Positions 29,553-39,021 of a stretch of 64,000 nt of DNA are shown here, piece by piece (position 1 is the stretch's first letter; every line of letters starts with the position of its first letter). Source of the DNA: REEB95 sp963810055. GTDB taxonomy: Bacteria > Pseudomonadota > Alphaproteobacteria > ATCC43930 > CGMCC-115725. The notes under the pieces are model-generated. The model was not told the origin of the DNA, did no database searches, and saw nothing but the letters and a program-made list of their open reading frames with translations. The stretch is from positions 84,840-148,839 of the forward strand of contig CAWEME010000007.1 in assembly GCA_963810055.1 (NCBI GenBank). The letters run 5' to 3'. A program made the translations under genes and the position numbers.

Positions 29553-30974
29553 GGGCGTTGCCGCACGACATCGGAGTCATCCATTTCACCGGCATCGGCG
29601 GCATCGGCATGAGCGGCGTCGCCGAAATCCTGAAGAATCTCGGCTACGAGGTGCAGGGCAGCGACCTCGCCGACAACGCCAATGTGCGCCGGCTGCGCTC
29701 TATCGGCATACCTGTGGAGATCGGCCACAAGCCTGAGAACCTGGGCAAGGCCAAGGTGGTGGTGGTGTCCTCGGCGGTGAAGCCCGACAACCCCGAAGTG
29801 GTCGAGGCGCGGGCGCGGCTCATCCCCGTGGTGCGCCGGGCCGAGATGCTGGGCGAGCTGATGCGCCTCAAATGGGCGATCGCGGTCGCCGGCACCCACG
29901 GCAAGACCACCACCACCTCGATGATCGGCGCGCTTCTGGAAACCGCCGGGCTCGATCCCACCGTCATCAACGGCGGCATCATCAACGCCTACGGCACCAA
30001 TGCGCGGCTGGGCGCGGGCGACTGGATGGTGGTCGAGGCCGACGAGAGCGACGGAACTTTTGTCAAACTCCCATCGACGATTGCGGTGGTGACCAACATC
30101 GATCCCGAGCATCTGGATTACTGGGGCTCGGTCGAGGCGCTGCATCAGGGCTTCGAGAGCTTCGTCGCCAACATCCCGTTCTACGGCCTGGCCGTGCTGT
30201 GCATCGACCATCCGGTGGTGCAGGGCATGATCTCGAAACTCGGCGAGAAGCGCGTCGTCACCTACGGCCTGTCGCCCCAGGCCGACATCCGCGCGGTCGA
30301 GATCGAGCTGGGGCCGCAAGGCGCGCGCTACGACGTGGTGATCGCCGACCGGCGGGAAAACACCACGCGCACCATCAAGGGTCTGAGCCTGCCGATGTTC
30401 GGGGCTCACAACGTGCAGAACTCGCTGGCCGTGGTGGCGGTGGCGGAAGAGATGGGCCTCGGCGACGAGGTGGTGCGCGCGGCGCTCGGCGAATTCAAGG
30501 GCGTGAAGCGGCGCTTCACCAAGACCGGCGAAGCCGGCGGCGTCACCGTGATCGACGATTACGCCCACCATCCGGTCGAAATCGCCGCGGTCCTGAAGGC
30601 GGCGCGTGGGGCGACATCGGGCAGCGTCATCGCCGTGGTGCAACCGCACCGCTACAGCCGCGTCAAGCAGCTGTTCGAGGAATTCTGCACCTGCTTCAAC
30701 GACGCCGACACCGTGCTGGTGGCCGACATCTATGCCGCCGGCGAAGCGCCGATCGAAGGCGTCAGCCGCGACGCGCTGGTCGAGGGCCTGCGGGCGCGCG
30801 GGCACCGCAACGTGCTGCCACTTGAATCGCAATCCTCCCTCGCCGGAATCGATCCACGGCCTAGCCAAGCCGGGCGATCTGGTGGTGTGCCTGGGCGCGG
30901 GATCGATCACCAACTGGGCCAATGCGCTGCCGGGAGAGCTGGCATCTCTCTCGCCGCAGAGGAAGCGCAAATGA
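29549..30974 (+). CDS. murC: UDP-MurNAc-L-alanine ligase MurC, one frameshift near its end
   Basis: Cytoplasmic Mur ligase adding the first L-Ala. Signatures: IGGIGMSGVAEIL, VAGTHGKTTTTSMIGALLE, VVEADESDGTF, NIDPEHLDYWG and DDYAHHPVEIAAVL. The frame breaks near 30,850: after LAGI one extra base shifts the expected HGLAKPGDLVVCLGAGSIT into the next frame, which ends at TGA 30974. Corrected length is 474 residues. The uncorrected frame reads on into murB and mimics a MurC-MurB fusion. Confidence 0.92.
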
Positions 30975-31927
30975 TGCCGGCCAAGCGCACCCCAGCCGCC
31001 CCCCAACGCCTGATCGAGCGCCTGCCGCCGGTGCGCGGCAGGCTGACCGAGAACGCGCCCCTGGCGCAGCTGACCTGGTTCCGGGTCGGCGGCCCGGCCG
31101 AGGTGATGTTCCGGCCCGCCGACGTCGAGGATCTGGCGCAGTTCCTGGCGCACAAGCCCAAGGACGTGAAGGTGACGGTGATCGGCGTGGCGTCGAATGT
31201 TCTGATCCGCGACGGCGGCGTGAAGGGCGTGGTGGTGCGGCTCGGGCGCGGCTTCGTCGAGATCAAGGCCCAAGGCGAGGAGATCACCGCCGGGGCGGGC
31301 GCGCTCGATCTGAACGTCGCGCTTTCGGCCTGCGCCGCCGGGATATCGGGGCTCGAATTCCTCTCCGGCATTCCCGGCACCATCGGCGGCGGGTTGCGCA
31401 TGAATGCCGGCGCCTACGGAGCCGAGTTCAAGGACGTGCTGGTTTCGGCCACGGCGCTGGACCCCAAAGGCAGGATCCACGAATTGACCCCGGCCGAAAT
31501 GGGCCTCGCCTACCGCCATTGCGGCGTGGCCGAGGATTGGATTTTCGTCTCCGCCCGCTTCAAGGGCCAGCGCGACGAGCCCAAGGCCATCGGCGCGCGC
31601 ATGGCCGAAATCCAGGCGCAGCGCGAGCAAAGCCAGCCGATCCGCGCCCGCACCGGCGGTTCCACCTTCGCCAACCCGCCGGGAGGGCGCAAGGCCTGGG
31701 AGCTGATCGACCAGGCCGGCTGCCGCGGCCTGAAGCATGGCGGCGCGGCGGTCTCAAGCAAGCACACCAATTTCCTCATCAACACCGGCGAGGCGAGCGC
31801 CGCCGATATCGAGGCGCTGGGCGAGGAAGTGCGCCGGCGCGTCAAGGAGAAGAGCGGCATCGAGCTCGACTGGGAGATCAAGCGCATCGGCGTGAAGCTG
31901 CCCCCGGAGACGGAGGACGCGCCATGA
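30971..31927 (+). CDS. murB: UDP-N-acetylenolpyruvoylglucosamine reductase MurB
   Basis: 318-residue FAD enzyme making UDP-MurNAc with NADPH. LTWFRVGGPAEVMFRP opens the FAD domain. FLSGIPGTIGGGLRMNAGAYGAE, RTGGSTFANPPG with the catalytic Ser, and HTNFLINTGEASAAD follow. It is a type I MurB, with the Tyr-loop segment GLAYRHCG. ATG 30971 overlaps the frame-corrected murC stop as ATGA. Confidence 0.94.
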   Translation: MMPAKRTPAAPQRLIERLPPVRGRLTENAPLAQLTWFRVGGPAEVMFRPADVEDLAQFLAHKPKDVKVTVIGVASNVLIRDGGVKGVVVRLGRGFVEIKAQGEEITAGAGALDLNVALSACAAGISGLEFLSGIPGTIGGGLRMNAGAYGAEFKDVLVSATALDPKGRIHELTPAEMGLAYRHCGVAEDWIFVSARFKGQRDEPKAIGARMAEIQAQREQSQPIRARTGGSTFANPPGGRKAWELIDQAGCRGLKHGGAAVSSKHTNFLINTGEASAADIEALGEEVRRRVKEKSGIELDWEIKRIGVKLPPETEDAP

Positions 31928-32844
31928 GCCGCCGCGTCGCCGTCTTGATGGGCGGCTGGACCGCCGAACGCGAGGTTTCGCTGGTGAGCGGGCGCGAATG
32001 CGCCAAGGCGCTCCGCGAGCTGGGCTATGAGGCGCGCGAGATCGACGTGACGCGCGATCTGGGCGCCTTGGTCAAGGCGCTGACGCCGCGTCCCGAGGTG
32101 GTGTTCAACGCGCTGCACGGCCGCGGCGGCGAGGACGGCACGGTGCAGGGCGTGCTCGAATTCCTGCGCGTGCCCTATACCCATTCGGGCGTGCTGGCCT
32201 CGGCGGTGGCCATGGACAAGCCGATTGCGCGCAGCGTTTTCGCCGCCGCCGGGTTGCCGCTGGCCGAAGGCAAGGTGGTGTCGCGCCGCGAACTGGCCGC
32301 CGGCGACGTGATGGCGCGGCCCTATGTGGTGAAGCCGGTCAACGAGGGCTCGAGCGTCGGCGTGCGCATCGTGCAGGAAGGCGACACCGCCTGGGCGAAT
32401 GAGGCCAAGGCCTGGCCCTTCGGCGAGCGCGCGCTGGTCGAAGCTTACGTGCCGGGGCGCGAGATCACCGTGGCGGTGATGGGCGAGCGCGCGCTGGGCG
32501 CGCTCGAGATCCGCCCGACCAAGGGCTTCTACGACTACGACGCCAAATACGCGCCGGGCGGCTCCGACCATCTGGTGCCGGCGCCGATTCACGCCACGGC
32601 CTACGCGCAGGCGCTGGCGATTGCGCTGGCCGCGCACCAGGCGCTGGGCTGCCGCGGCGTGAGCCGTTCCGATTTGCGCTACGACGACACCAAGGGCGAG
32701 CCGGGGCGGATCGTGCTGCTGGAAGTGAACACCCAGCCGGGCATGACGCCGACCTCGCTGGTGCCGGACATCGCGCGCCATGCCGGCATTTCCTTCCCGG
32801 CCCTGGTGCAATGGATGGTGGAGAACGCCGCATGCGATTTCTGA
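31924..32844 (+). CDS. ddl: D-alanine-D-alanine ligase
   Basis: 306-residue ATP-grasp enzyme making the D-Ala-D-Ala substrate of MurF. VLMGGWTAEREVSLVSGRE, ALHGRGGEDGTVQGVLE, FVVKPVNEGSSVGV-like VVKPVNEGSSVGVRIV and LEVNTQPGMTPTSLVP are diagnostic. ATGA overlap with murB. Its last codons overlap the ftsQ start. Confidence 0.95.
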   Translation: MSRRVAVLMGGWTAEREVSLVSGRECAKALRELGYEAREIDVTRDLGALVKALTPRPEVVFNALHGRGGEDGTVQGVLEFLRVPYTHSGVLASAVAMDKPIARSVFAAAGLPLAEGKVVSRRELAAGDVMARPYVVKPVNEGSSVGVRIVQEGDTAWANEAKAWPFGERALVEAYVPGREITVAVMGERALGALEIRPTKGFYDYDAKYAPGGSDHLVPAPIHATAYAQALAIALAAHQALGCRGVSRSDLRYDDTKGEPGRIVLLEVNTQPGMTPTSLVPDIARHAGISFPALVQWMVENAACDF

Positions 32845-33656
32845 ATCGCCTGCAAACCCAAGGCGGCGCGGTTCTGATCCGGGCGCTGGCGGCCGCGGCG
32901 GGCCTGGCGTTCTGCGCCCTGGCGGGCGCCCTCTTCTGGCTGTGGCACGCGGGCGTGCTGGCGCCGCTCGAGGCGCGCCTTGACGCCAGGCTGCACTTCA
33001 TCGGCGCCGAGAACGGGCTGGCGCTGGACAAGGTCGAAGTCGAGGGCCGCGACCGCCAAAGCAAGGAATCGATCCTGGAAGCGCTCGCGGTGCGTCCCGG
33101 CATGCCGGTGCTGGACATCGACCTGGCCGCGGCGCAGGCGCGGCTCGAGGCCTTGACCTGGGTGCGTTCGGCCGAGATCGAGCGGCGCATGCCCGACACG
33201 CTCTTCATCAGGATCGAGGAGCGCCAGCCCCTCGCCTTCTGGCAGAAGGACGGCAAGCTGATGCTGATCGACCGCGACGGCATGGTGATCCCGGCCGGCG
33301 ATCTGGCGCCCTACGGCCCGCTGATCGTGCTGGTGGGCGACGACGCGCCTGGCAACGCCGAGCCGCTCTTCGAGATGCTCAAGACCGAGCCGGCTCTGGC
33401 GGCGCGGGTGCGGGCCGGCGTGCGGCTGGGACAGCGGCGCTGGACCCTGCGCTTCGACAACGGCGTCGAGGCGGCCTTGCCCGAAACCGGCGCGCCGGCG
33501 GCGTGGCGCCGCCTAGCCGCGCTCGAAGCCTCCAGCCGCGTGCTCGAACGCGACATATCCGCGATCGATCTGCGCCTGCCCGACCGCATCGTGCTGAAGG
33601 CCTTGCCCGCGCCCGCCGCCGCCAAGCCGGCGCCCAAGGACAAGGGCACGTCATGA
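32832..33656 (+). CDS. ftsQ: Cell division protein FtsQ
   Basis: 274 residues: a short cytoplasmic tail, a membrane helix (LAAAAGLAFCALAGALFWLW), a POTRA domain (LDKVEVEGRDRQSKESILEAL to WVRSAEIERRMPDTLFIRIEE) and the beta domain with PLAFWQKDGKLMLIDRDGMVI. It recruits FtsL/FtsB to the septum. ATG 32832 has GGAGAA 7 bp upstream; an ATG at 32811 in frame is less well placed. ATGA overlap with ftsA. Confidence 0.9.
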   Translation: MRFLNRLQTQGGAVLIRALAAAAGLAFCALAGALFWLWHAGVLAPLEARLDARLHFIGAENGLALDKVEVEGRDRQSKESILEALAVRPGMPVLDIDLAAAQARLEALTWVRSAEIERRMPDTLFIRIEERQPLAFWQKDGKLMLIDRDGMVIPAGDLAPYGPLIVLVGDDAPGNAEPLFEMLKTEPALAARVRAGVRLGQRRWTLRFDNGVEAALPETGAPAAWRRLAALEASSRVLERDISAIDLRLPDRIVLKALPAPAAAKPAPKDKGTS

Positions 33657-34906
33657 AGAAGCACGCCAGAAGCCCGCGCGGCGGCATCATCGGCGTGCTC
33701 GACATCGGCTCGACCAAGATGTGCTGCCTGATCGCGCGCGTCGAGGACAAGACGCCGCGCGTCATCGGCATCGGCCACCACGCCTCGCGCGGCATCAAGC
33801 ACGGCATCGTCACCGAGATCGAGGCGGCGAGCCAGGCGATCCTGACCACCGTCCACGCCGCCGAGCAGATGGCGGGCGAGCAGCTGGCCGAGGTGGTGGT
33901 GAACCTGTCGGGCGGCTTCGGCGCCTCGCGCATGACCCGGGCCGAGATCAACCTCACCGGCCGCGAAATCAGCGACCGCAACATGCACCGCGTGCTCGAA
34001 CAGGGCTTCCGCGTCAAGGAGCCGCCGGAGCGCACGGTGATCCATTCCGTGCCGGTCGGTTTCTCCATCGACGGCAGCCGCCCGATCCGCGACCCGCGCG
34101 GCATGTACGGCCACAGGCTGGCGGTCGCCATGCACGTGGTTTCCGCCGAATCCGGCACGGTCCGGAACCTCGCCAACACGCTGGGGCGCTGCCGGCTCGA
34201 AATCGCGGCGCTGGTGGCGAGCCCCTACGCCTCGGGCCTCGCCTGCCTGGTCGAGGACGAAAGCGAGCTGGGCGTGACCTTGATCGACATGGGCGGCGGC
34301 ACCACCACCATCGCCGTGTTCCTCGACGGCAATCTGGTCTTCACCGACAGCGTGCCGGTCGGCGGCTCCCACGTCACCCACGACATCGCCCGGGGCTTGT
34401 CGACGCCGATCGCCCATGCCGAGCGCATGAAGGCGCTGTACGGCAACGCCATCCCGTCGTCATCCGACGAGCGCGAGACCATCACCGTGCCGCTGGTGGG
34501 CGAGGAGGACGAAGGCAACGCCAACCACGTGCCGAAATCGATCCTGGTGGGGATCATCGCGCCGCGTATCGAGGAAACCTTCGAGCTGGTGCGCGACCGT
34601 CTGGCCGCCGCGGGCTTCGACCAGGCGGCCGGGCGCCGCGTGGTGCTGACCGGCGGCGCCTGCCAGCTGCCGGGCGCGCGCGAATTGGCCGGCCACGTGC
34701 TCGACAAGCAGATCCGCATCGGCCGCCCGTCGCCTATCGAGGGGCTGGCCGAGGCGACCGGCGGACCGGCCTTCGCCACCACCTCGGGATTGATCCATTT
34801 CGCTCTCGCCGAACGCGCCGAGCCCGCCAAGCGGGGCCGCGCGCGCGCGGAGGAGCCAAGCGGCCTGTTCGGCCGAATCGGGAGTTGGGTTCGTGAAAAC
34901 ATCTAA
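33653..34906 (+). CDS. ftsA: Cell division protein FtsA
   Basis: 417-residue actin-like ATPase anchoring FtsZ to the membrane. Phosphate-1 loop GVLDIGSTKMCCLIA, the SHS2 insertion around 95-170, phosphate-2 LIDMGGGTTTIAVF and adenosine motif VVLTGGACQLPGARELA. It ends in the amphipathic membrane anchor GLFGRIGSWVRENI. Last gene of the overlapping chain; ftsZ follows after a 111-bp gap. Confidence 0.95.
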   Translation: MKKHARSPRGGIIGVLDIGSTKMCCLIARVEDKTPRVIGIGHHASRGIKHGIVTEIEAASQAILTTVHAAEQMAGEQLAEVVVNLSGGFGASRMTRAEINLTGREISDRNMHRVLEQGFRVKEPPERTVIHSVPVGFSIDGSRPIRDPRGMYGHRLAVAMHVVSAESGTVRNLANTLGRCRLEIAALVASPYASGLACLVEDESELGVTLIDMGGGTTTIAVFLDGNLVFTDSVPVGGSHVTHDIARGLSTPIAHAERMKALYGNAIPSSSDERETITVPLVGEEDEGNANHVPKSILVGIIAPRIEETFELVRDRLAAAGFDQAAGRRVVLTGGACQLPGARELAGHVLDKQIRIGRPSPIEGLAEATGGPAFATTSGLIHFALAERAEPAKRGRARAEEPSGLFGRIGSWVRENI

Positions 34907-35017
34907 GCGCATGCGCATACCCGTCTTTCCGCCTTTCGCCAGGCGGAGCGGCGGTTCCAGGGCCGGTGAAGCCGCCGGTTTGACATCTCAAGCGGCGATT
35001 TTCCTAGGAGGGAAAGC
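34907..35017 (+). promoter_or_regulatory. ftsA-ftsZ gap with hairpin, TTGACA box and strong ribosome site
   Basis: CCGCCT/AGGCGG at about 34930-34947 can form a 6-bp hairpin. TTGACA at 34980-34985 is a perfect -35 box, but the matching -10 would run into the ribosome site and is weak. AGGAGGG at 35006-35012 is the strongest ribosome site of the cluster, 5 bp before the ftsZ ATG, fitting high FtsZ output. Confidence 0.4.
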
Positions 35018-36619
35018 ATGACTCTCAATCTGAAAATTCCCAACGAAGAGCTGGAGCTCAAGCCCCGGCTTACCGTCATCGGCGTCGGCGGCGCCGGCGG
35101 CAACGCAGTCAGCAACATGATCCGCTCCAACCTGACCGGTTGCGAGTTCATCGTCTGCAACACCGACGCGCAGGCGATGAAGCATTCGCAGGTCGAACGC
35201 AAGATCCAGCTCGGCATCACCGTGACAAGGGGTCTCGGCGCCGGTTCCCGGCCCGATGTCGGGCAGATCGCCGCCGAAGAGGCGCTCGACGAGATCATGC
35301 TGGCGCTCGAAGGCTCCAACATGGTGTTCATCACCGCCGGCATGGGCGGCGGCACCGGCACCGGCGCTGCGCCGGTCATCGCCCGGGCCGCGCGCGAGAG
35401 CGGCATCCTGACGGTGGGCGTCGTCACCAAGCCCTTCCACTTCGAGGGCGCCCACCGCATGAAGACGGCGGAAAAGGGCATCGAGGAGCTGTCGAAATAC
35501 GTCGATACGCTGCTCATCATCCCGAACCAGAACCTGTTCCGGGTGGCGAACGAGCGCACGACCTTCGCCGACGCCTTCAAGATGGCCGACGACGTGCTGC
35601 ATGCCGGGGTGCGCGGCGTGACCGATCTCATGGTCATGCCCGGCCTCATCAACCTCGACTTCGCGGATATCCGCGCGGTGATGAGCGAGATGGGCAAGGC
35701 GATGATGGGCACGGGCGAGGCCGAAGGCGAACGCCGCGCGATCGACGCGGCGGAAGCGGCGATCTCCAACCCGTTGTTGGAAGACGTGGCGATCAAGGGC
35801 GCGCGCGGGGTGTTGATCAACATCACCGGCGGCAACGACATGACCTTGTACGAGGTCGACGAAGCCGCCAACCGCATCCGCGAGGAGGTCGATCCCGAAG
35901 CCAACATCATCTTCGGCTCGACCTTCGATGAGCAGTTGGCCGGAAAGATGCGGATTTCGGTCGTCGCCACCGGCATCGACATCGAGACCATGGCGCATCC
36001 GAAGCCGCTCGAGCAGATGCAGAAGGCGGCGCCGGCGATCGCGGTCAGGCCCGCGGCCGCGGCCAGGCCGGTCGCGGCCCCGGCTCCTATGCACGCTTCG
36101 GCGATGTCTGAAACCGAGATCGAGCCGGCCTTGCCGCCGGCCCCGGTCTCGGCGATGGCGGCGGCGCCGCGCATCGAGGCGATCGAGGCCCAGGCGCTGG
36201 GCCGCGGCGGCTTCGCGGCCAAGCGCGCGGTCGAGCCGGTGATGGTCCGGCCGGCCGTGGCGGCCAAGCCGGCGGTCGCGCCCAACCCCTTCGCCGACGC
36301 GGCGATGGAGAATGGCGGCAGGCCCACGGCAAAGGCGAAGGCGCGGGGGCCGAGCCTGTTCGAGCGCGTGACCAATGCGGGCCGTCTCATCCATCCGCAG
36401 GACGAGACCCTCGCGGCGGAGCCGCATAACGTAAGACCGGCGGAGCCGCATCAGGTCAGGCCGGTGGAGCCGCAAATCGCCCGGGCGTCCGAACCGCAGG
36501 TGGAACCAGTGGCGACACAGCCGGCGCCGCAGCCGGCGGCGCGGCCGGAACGTCCTGCCCGCGCCAAGGAAGAAGACCTGCTGGAGATCCCAGCCTTCCT
36601 GCGCCGGCAGGCCAACTAA
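35018..36619 (+). CDS. ftsZ: Cell division GTPase FtsZ
   Basis: 533-residue tubulin homologue forming the division ring. LTVIGVGGAGGNAVSNMI, the GTP loop ITAGMGGGTGTGAAPVIA near 103-120, and the T7 loop NLDFADIRAVM. The globular part ends near 320. A long Ala/Pro-rich linker of about 200 residues follows, with imperfect EPHxVRP repeats near 470-495. The end, LLEIPAFLRRQAN, is the conserved peptide that binds FtsA. The long linker is usual for alphaproteobacteria. Confidence 0.96.
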   Translation: MTLNLKIPNEELELKPRLTVIGVGGAGGNAVSNMIRSNLTGCEFIVCNTDAQAMKHSQVERKIQLGITVTRGLGAGSRPDVGQIAAEEALDEIMLALEGSNMVFITAGMGGGTGTGAAPVIARAARESGILTVGVVTKPFHFEGAHRMKTAEKGIEELSKYVDTLLIIPNQNLFRVANERTTFADAFKMADDVLHAGVRGVTDLMVMPGLINLDFADIRAVMSEMGKAMMGTGEAEGERRAIDAAEAAISNPLLEDVAIKGARGVLINITGGNDMTLYEVDEAANRIREEVDPEANIIFGSTFDEQLAGKMRISVVATGIDIETMAHPKPLEQMQKAAPAIAVRPAAAARPVAAPAPMHASAMSETEIEPALPPAPVSAMAAAPRIEAIEAQALGRGGFAAKRAVEPVMVRPAVAAKPAVAPNPFADAAMENGGRPTAKAKARGPSLFERVTNAGRLIHPQDETLAAEPHNVRPAEPHQVRPVEPQIARASEPQVEPVATQPAPQPAARPERPARAKEEDLLEIPAFLRRQAN

Positions 36620-36674
36620 GGCGGTGTCGAGGGCCGGGCGAACGGCCCCCAAACCGCCGCGATGTCATCCGTAA

Positions 36675-36702
36675 GCCGCGGGACCCCGCCGGGTCCCGCG
36701 GC
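36675..36702 (+). terminator. Strong hairpin after ftsZ
   Basis: GCCGCGGGACCC at 36675-36686 pairs perfectly with GGGTCCCGCGGC at 36691-36702 around a CGCC loop. No T run follows, so it is either a Rho-assisted terminator or an mRNA-stabilising hairpin at the end of the cluster. It sits at the left edge of the AT-richer island. Confidence 0.6.
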
Positions 36703-36836
36703 AAACGGCCCGGGGTACTGCTTAGCCGGGCGCAGTTCCGCTTTTTGACCACAAGAAGGGCGCGGTCGGGCGGTCAGGGGTGCCGGTGATGGCGGAGAGT
36801 CGGTTGAAAGAAATGGCGCAGGACGGCTACATCGAG

Positions 36837-37040
36837 TTATGACCGCTTCAAGACCTCTCGCTCAAACTGCGGCAAGTTCTGTCCAAATCGCTCCCAGACC
36901 TCCAGGGTCTTTTGAGTACGGCTCTCAAGATGCCCCACATAGCTGCTAGTTTCAGGATTCCAGTCGAAGAAAATCCCGGCGTCTGTTAGGCGGTCCATTT
37001 TCTCCGCCTGCTGCTTATCCAACGTGAATTTGACCTGCAT
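36837..37040 (-). CDS. Hypothetical 67-residue soluble protein
   Basis: Starts MQVKFTLDKQQAEKMDRLTD and is rich in charged and aromatic residues with a mixed helix/strand look (AGIFFDWNPETSSYVGHLES). I recognise no family. A longer in-frame version up to 37211 would overlap the opposite 152-codon gene and looks like antisense sequence. The 5' ends of this gene and the membrane gene at 37074 face away from each other 33 bp apart. Base composition is less GC-rich than in the division genes. Confidence 0.4.
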   Translation of the reverse strand: MQVKFTLDKQQAEKMDRLTDAGIFFDWNPETSSYVGHLESRTQKTLEVWERFGQNLPQFEREVLKRS

Positions 37041-37073
37041 CAGCCGTTGAGGCTGTGGTTTGCTGAGAACGCC

Positions 37074-37505
37074 GTGAAAGATATGCACAAACTTTGGGGT
37101 GGCCGCTTTCCGACGTGGGAAGAGTTCAAGAAGGCAAACAACCATGGGCGCGTTCGTGTGAACAAGGACCTTGCGAATAAGCTGGCCTTTTCGGTAGGCC
37201 CAAAGGCACATCGAAATCGAATGAGGTTCGTTGCAATCATGCTTGCGACCGCATTATGGGCAGCGTTCCTTGCGCTGCCAATCGCAATCGCACTGTACTT
37301 TTTAATCGGTATCAGTGGTTGGTGGATACTTGGGAGTTTCGGTCTCGCTTGGTACTTGATCAAGGCGGCAAAGGAAGGGCAGTGCAATGCCCTGCGTTAT
37401 GGAGCGGAGGCTGACGAGCAGTTCTACCTTGCGTTAATCAATCATGGCGCGTTCTTGTTTGAACCCGTCCAGGATCAAGCATCAAAGTCCCCACCAGAAA
37501 CGTGA
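37074..37505 (+). CDS. Hypothetical membrane protein with two helices
   Basis: About 143 residues from GTG 37074 (TTG 37047 and ATG 37083 are alternatives). A basic N-terminal region is followed by two membrane helices (FVAIMLATALWAAFLALPIAIALYF and ISGWWILGSFGLAWYLI near 60-105) and a soluble tail with EADEQFYLALINHGAFLFEP. No family recognised. Lies in the AT-richer island, so it is probably acquired DNA. Confidence 0.55.
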   Translation: MKDMHKLWGGRFPTWEEFKKANNHGRVRVNKDLANKLAFSVGPKAHRNRMRFVAIMLATALWAAFLALPIAIALYFLIGISGWWILGSFGLAWYLIKAAKEGQCNALRYGAEADEQFYLALINHGAFLFEPVQDQASKSPPET

Positions 37506-37884
37506 TGTCCGCTCGGCTGCGACGATAAGGGCCTGGCTGAACGGCATCGATCGCCTTTCGTTCTTAATGGCCACAAGGCCCAAATCTTAGTGCGTAATAA
37601 ATTGCGATGGAAAAACAACCAATGACAAAACCACAAAAAAATCCTGTCGCAAAAGGAAAACGTTTCCGAAGATATTCTGTAAGTCTTATTAATCCCATCA
37701 TCCTCCCCAATCATCACGTACGCGCTCAGCTTGGTTTGCCAATCGGCTAAATACGATCTAGGTCACTATCAGACAGACATTTATTCTTTGTGACCACAAA
37801 TTGCCTCGAATTTATGCGCGATCCATTCGTCAGGTAGTCTAAGCTACGTTAGATACACGCACCACATCTTCAGAGCTGAAATGT
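37506..37884. other. 379-bp AT-rich stretch with one possible tiny gene
   Basis: Most of this stretch is non-coding. One + strand ORF at 37607-37750 would give a 47-residue basic peptide starting MEKQPMTKPQKNPVAKGKRF, without a convincing ribosome site. A weak stem (TCTAA/TTAGA) occurs at about 37837-37852 downstream of the convergent 323-residue gene. Confidence 0.3.
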
Positions 37885-38856
37885 TTAGCTCCATACACTT
37901 GCTGCCGTGATTGAGAAAGCGCGGTTGGCATCAACATCGGCAACAAAATCGTCCCAGAGCGTTTTGCCGAGTTTCCTGGATGCGAATGCCCCGGCCATTG
38001 CTAAAAATGCCCTCAGTACGATGACTTGATCGGCTACAAAGCCGTCAAGAATGGTTGCGGTGCTTTTCCCGTATGCCAGGAACAGAGCCTCTCGATAATT
38101 CGCCTTACCGCGATACCTCGACGCTTGATGAACAAATCCCATGCTGCGCTGTCCAAGGCGTATGTCCCGAATCTCCTGAGCAGCCTTCGTACGGAAATTG
38201 CTGGCATTTAAATTTTTAAATTCCTTTGATTTTCGAACGTCCTCTGTTGTCTTCCACACATGCCATGTGGCCGAACCGGATAGATAACCCGCAGCTGTGC
38301 CTCGGGCGTCCGCAACTGTTGTCGGCCGCGACTGTAGATGCCCTCTACTGTCGGCGCGATAGGCGGCAACTTCTGGCTTGAAGATATTTTCTATCAGGCT
38401 ACTTACACGCCAGCCGAATGGTCCCATGGCAAGATCGCGCGCAGCGATAACTTCGTCCCACATCCTAGCAGTGCCAGCATGATCTTCCTGAAAGGACCCA
38501 TTCTGCGCGGCGATCATGGCACTAGCACCATTAGCAATGCCATAATACCAAGCGAGAATACCTATGCGTGCAACATCTGCCGTTGGGCTGATTCCACTGA
38601 TCTGCTCCAATGCAGAGAGATGGTGCAGCCCGAGGAACAACTGCTCTAGGACCGTGTTCTCGACAAGTGTATCCATGGTCCGCTTACCTGTGGCGGCGTA
38701 GAAAGTTTTTGCCGAACCAAAGTCAATGCATGGACTGTTCACCAGCAGGCTCAAAGCCCGCATCCAGTTGACCGTTGAGGGAAGTGCGAACTGCGGGTTC
38801 GGTTTGCCGTCCGGCTCGTTGATTGTTCCCTGTCCAATTATCCGTTCGTAGAGCAT
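37885..38856 (-). CDS. Unrecognised 323-residue helical protein next to the polymerase
   Basis: ATG 38856 has GGAG 6-7 bp upstream. The product is mostly helical and soluble, with runs such as ARIGILAWYYGIANGASAMIA, FVHQASRYRGKANYREALFL and ADQVIVLRAFLAMAGAFASRK. There is no signal peptide and no nucleotide-binding or catalytic motif I can name. It is on the same strand as and 165 bp downstream of the polymerase gene and shares its lower GC, so the two probably arrived together and may work together. Confidence 0.6.
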   Translation of the reverse strand: MLYERIIGQGTINEPDGKPNPQFALPSTVNWMRALSLLVNSPCIDFGSAKTFYAATGKRTMDTLVENTVLEQLFLGLHHLSALEQISGISPTADVARIGILAWYYGIANGASAMIAAQNGSFQEDHAGTARMWDEVIAARDLAMGPFGWRVSSLIENIFKPEVAAYRADSRGHLQSRPTTVADARGTAAGYLSGSATWHVWKTTEDVRKSKEFKNLNASNFRTKAAQEIRDIRLGQRSMGFVHQASRYRGKANYREALFLAYGKSTATILDGFVADQVIVLRAFLAMAGAFASRKLGKTLWDDFVADVDANRAFSITAASVWS

Positions 38857-39021
38857 TTACCGCTCCATGTTCACATGAGGTCATCTGTAGCATTCGTCGA
38901 ATTCGGCTCTTAGATACTGGCGTCCGGGCAATTGATTTGCCAACTAAGACCCAAAATTGATCACAGAGCTGCATGTGAAATTTTCTATCAAATAAAATTG
39001 ACTCCTCGTTCTCTTCGTCTC

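Noticed and set aside
29549..31927. Apparent MurC-MurB fusion
   Set aside because: One extra base near 30,850 abolishes the murC stop. After correction murC ends at 30,974 with an ATGA overlap to murB.
36789..36839. 17-codon ORF just left of the island genes
   Set aside because: Too short, with no convincing ribosome site or recognisable sequence; possibly a gene remnant but unsupported.
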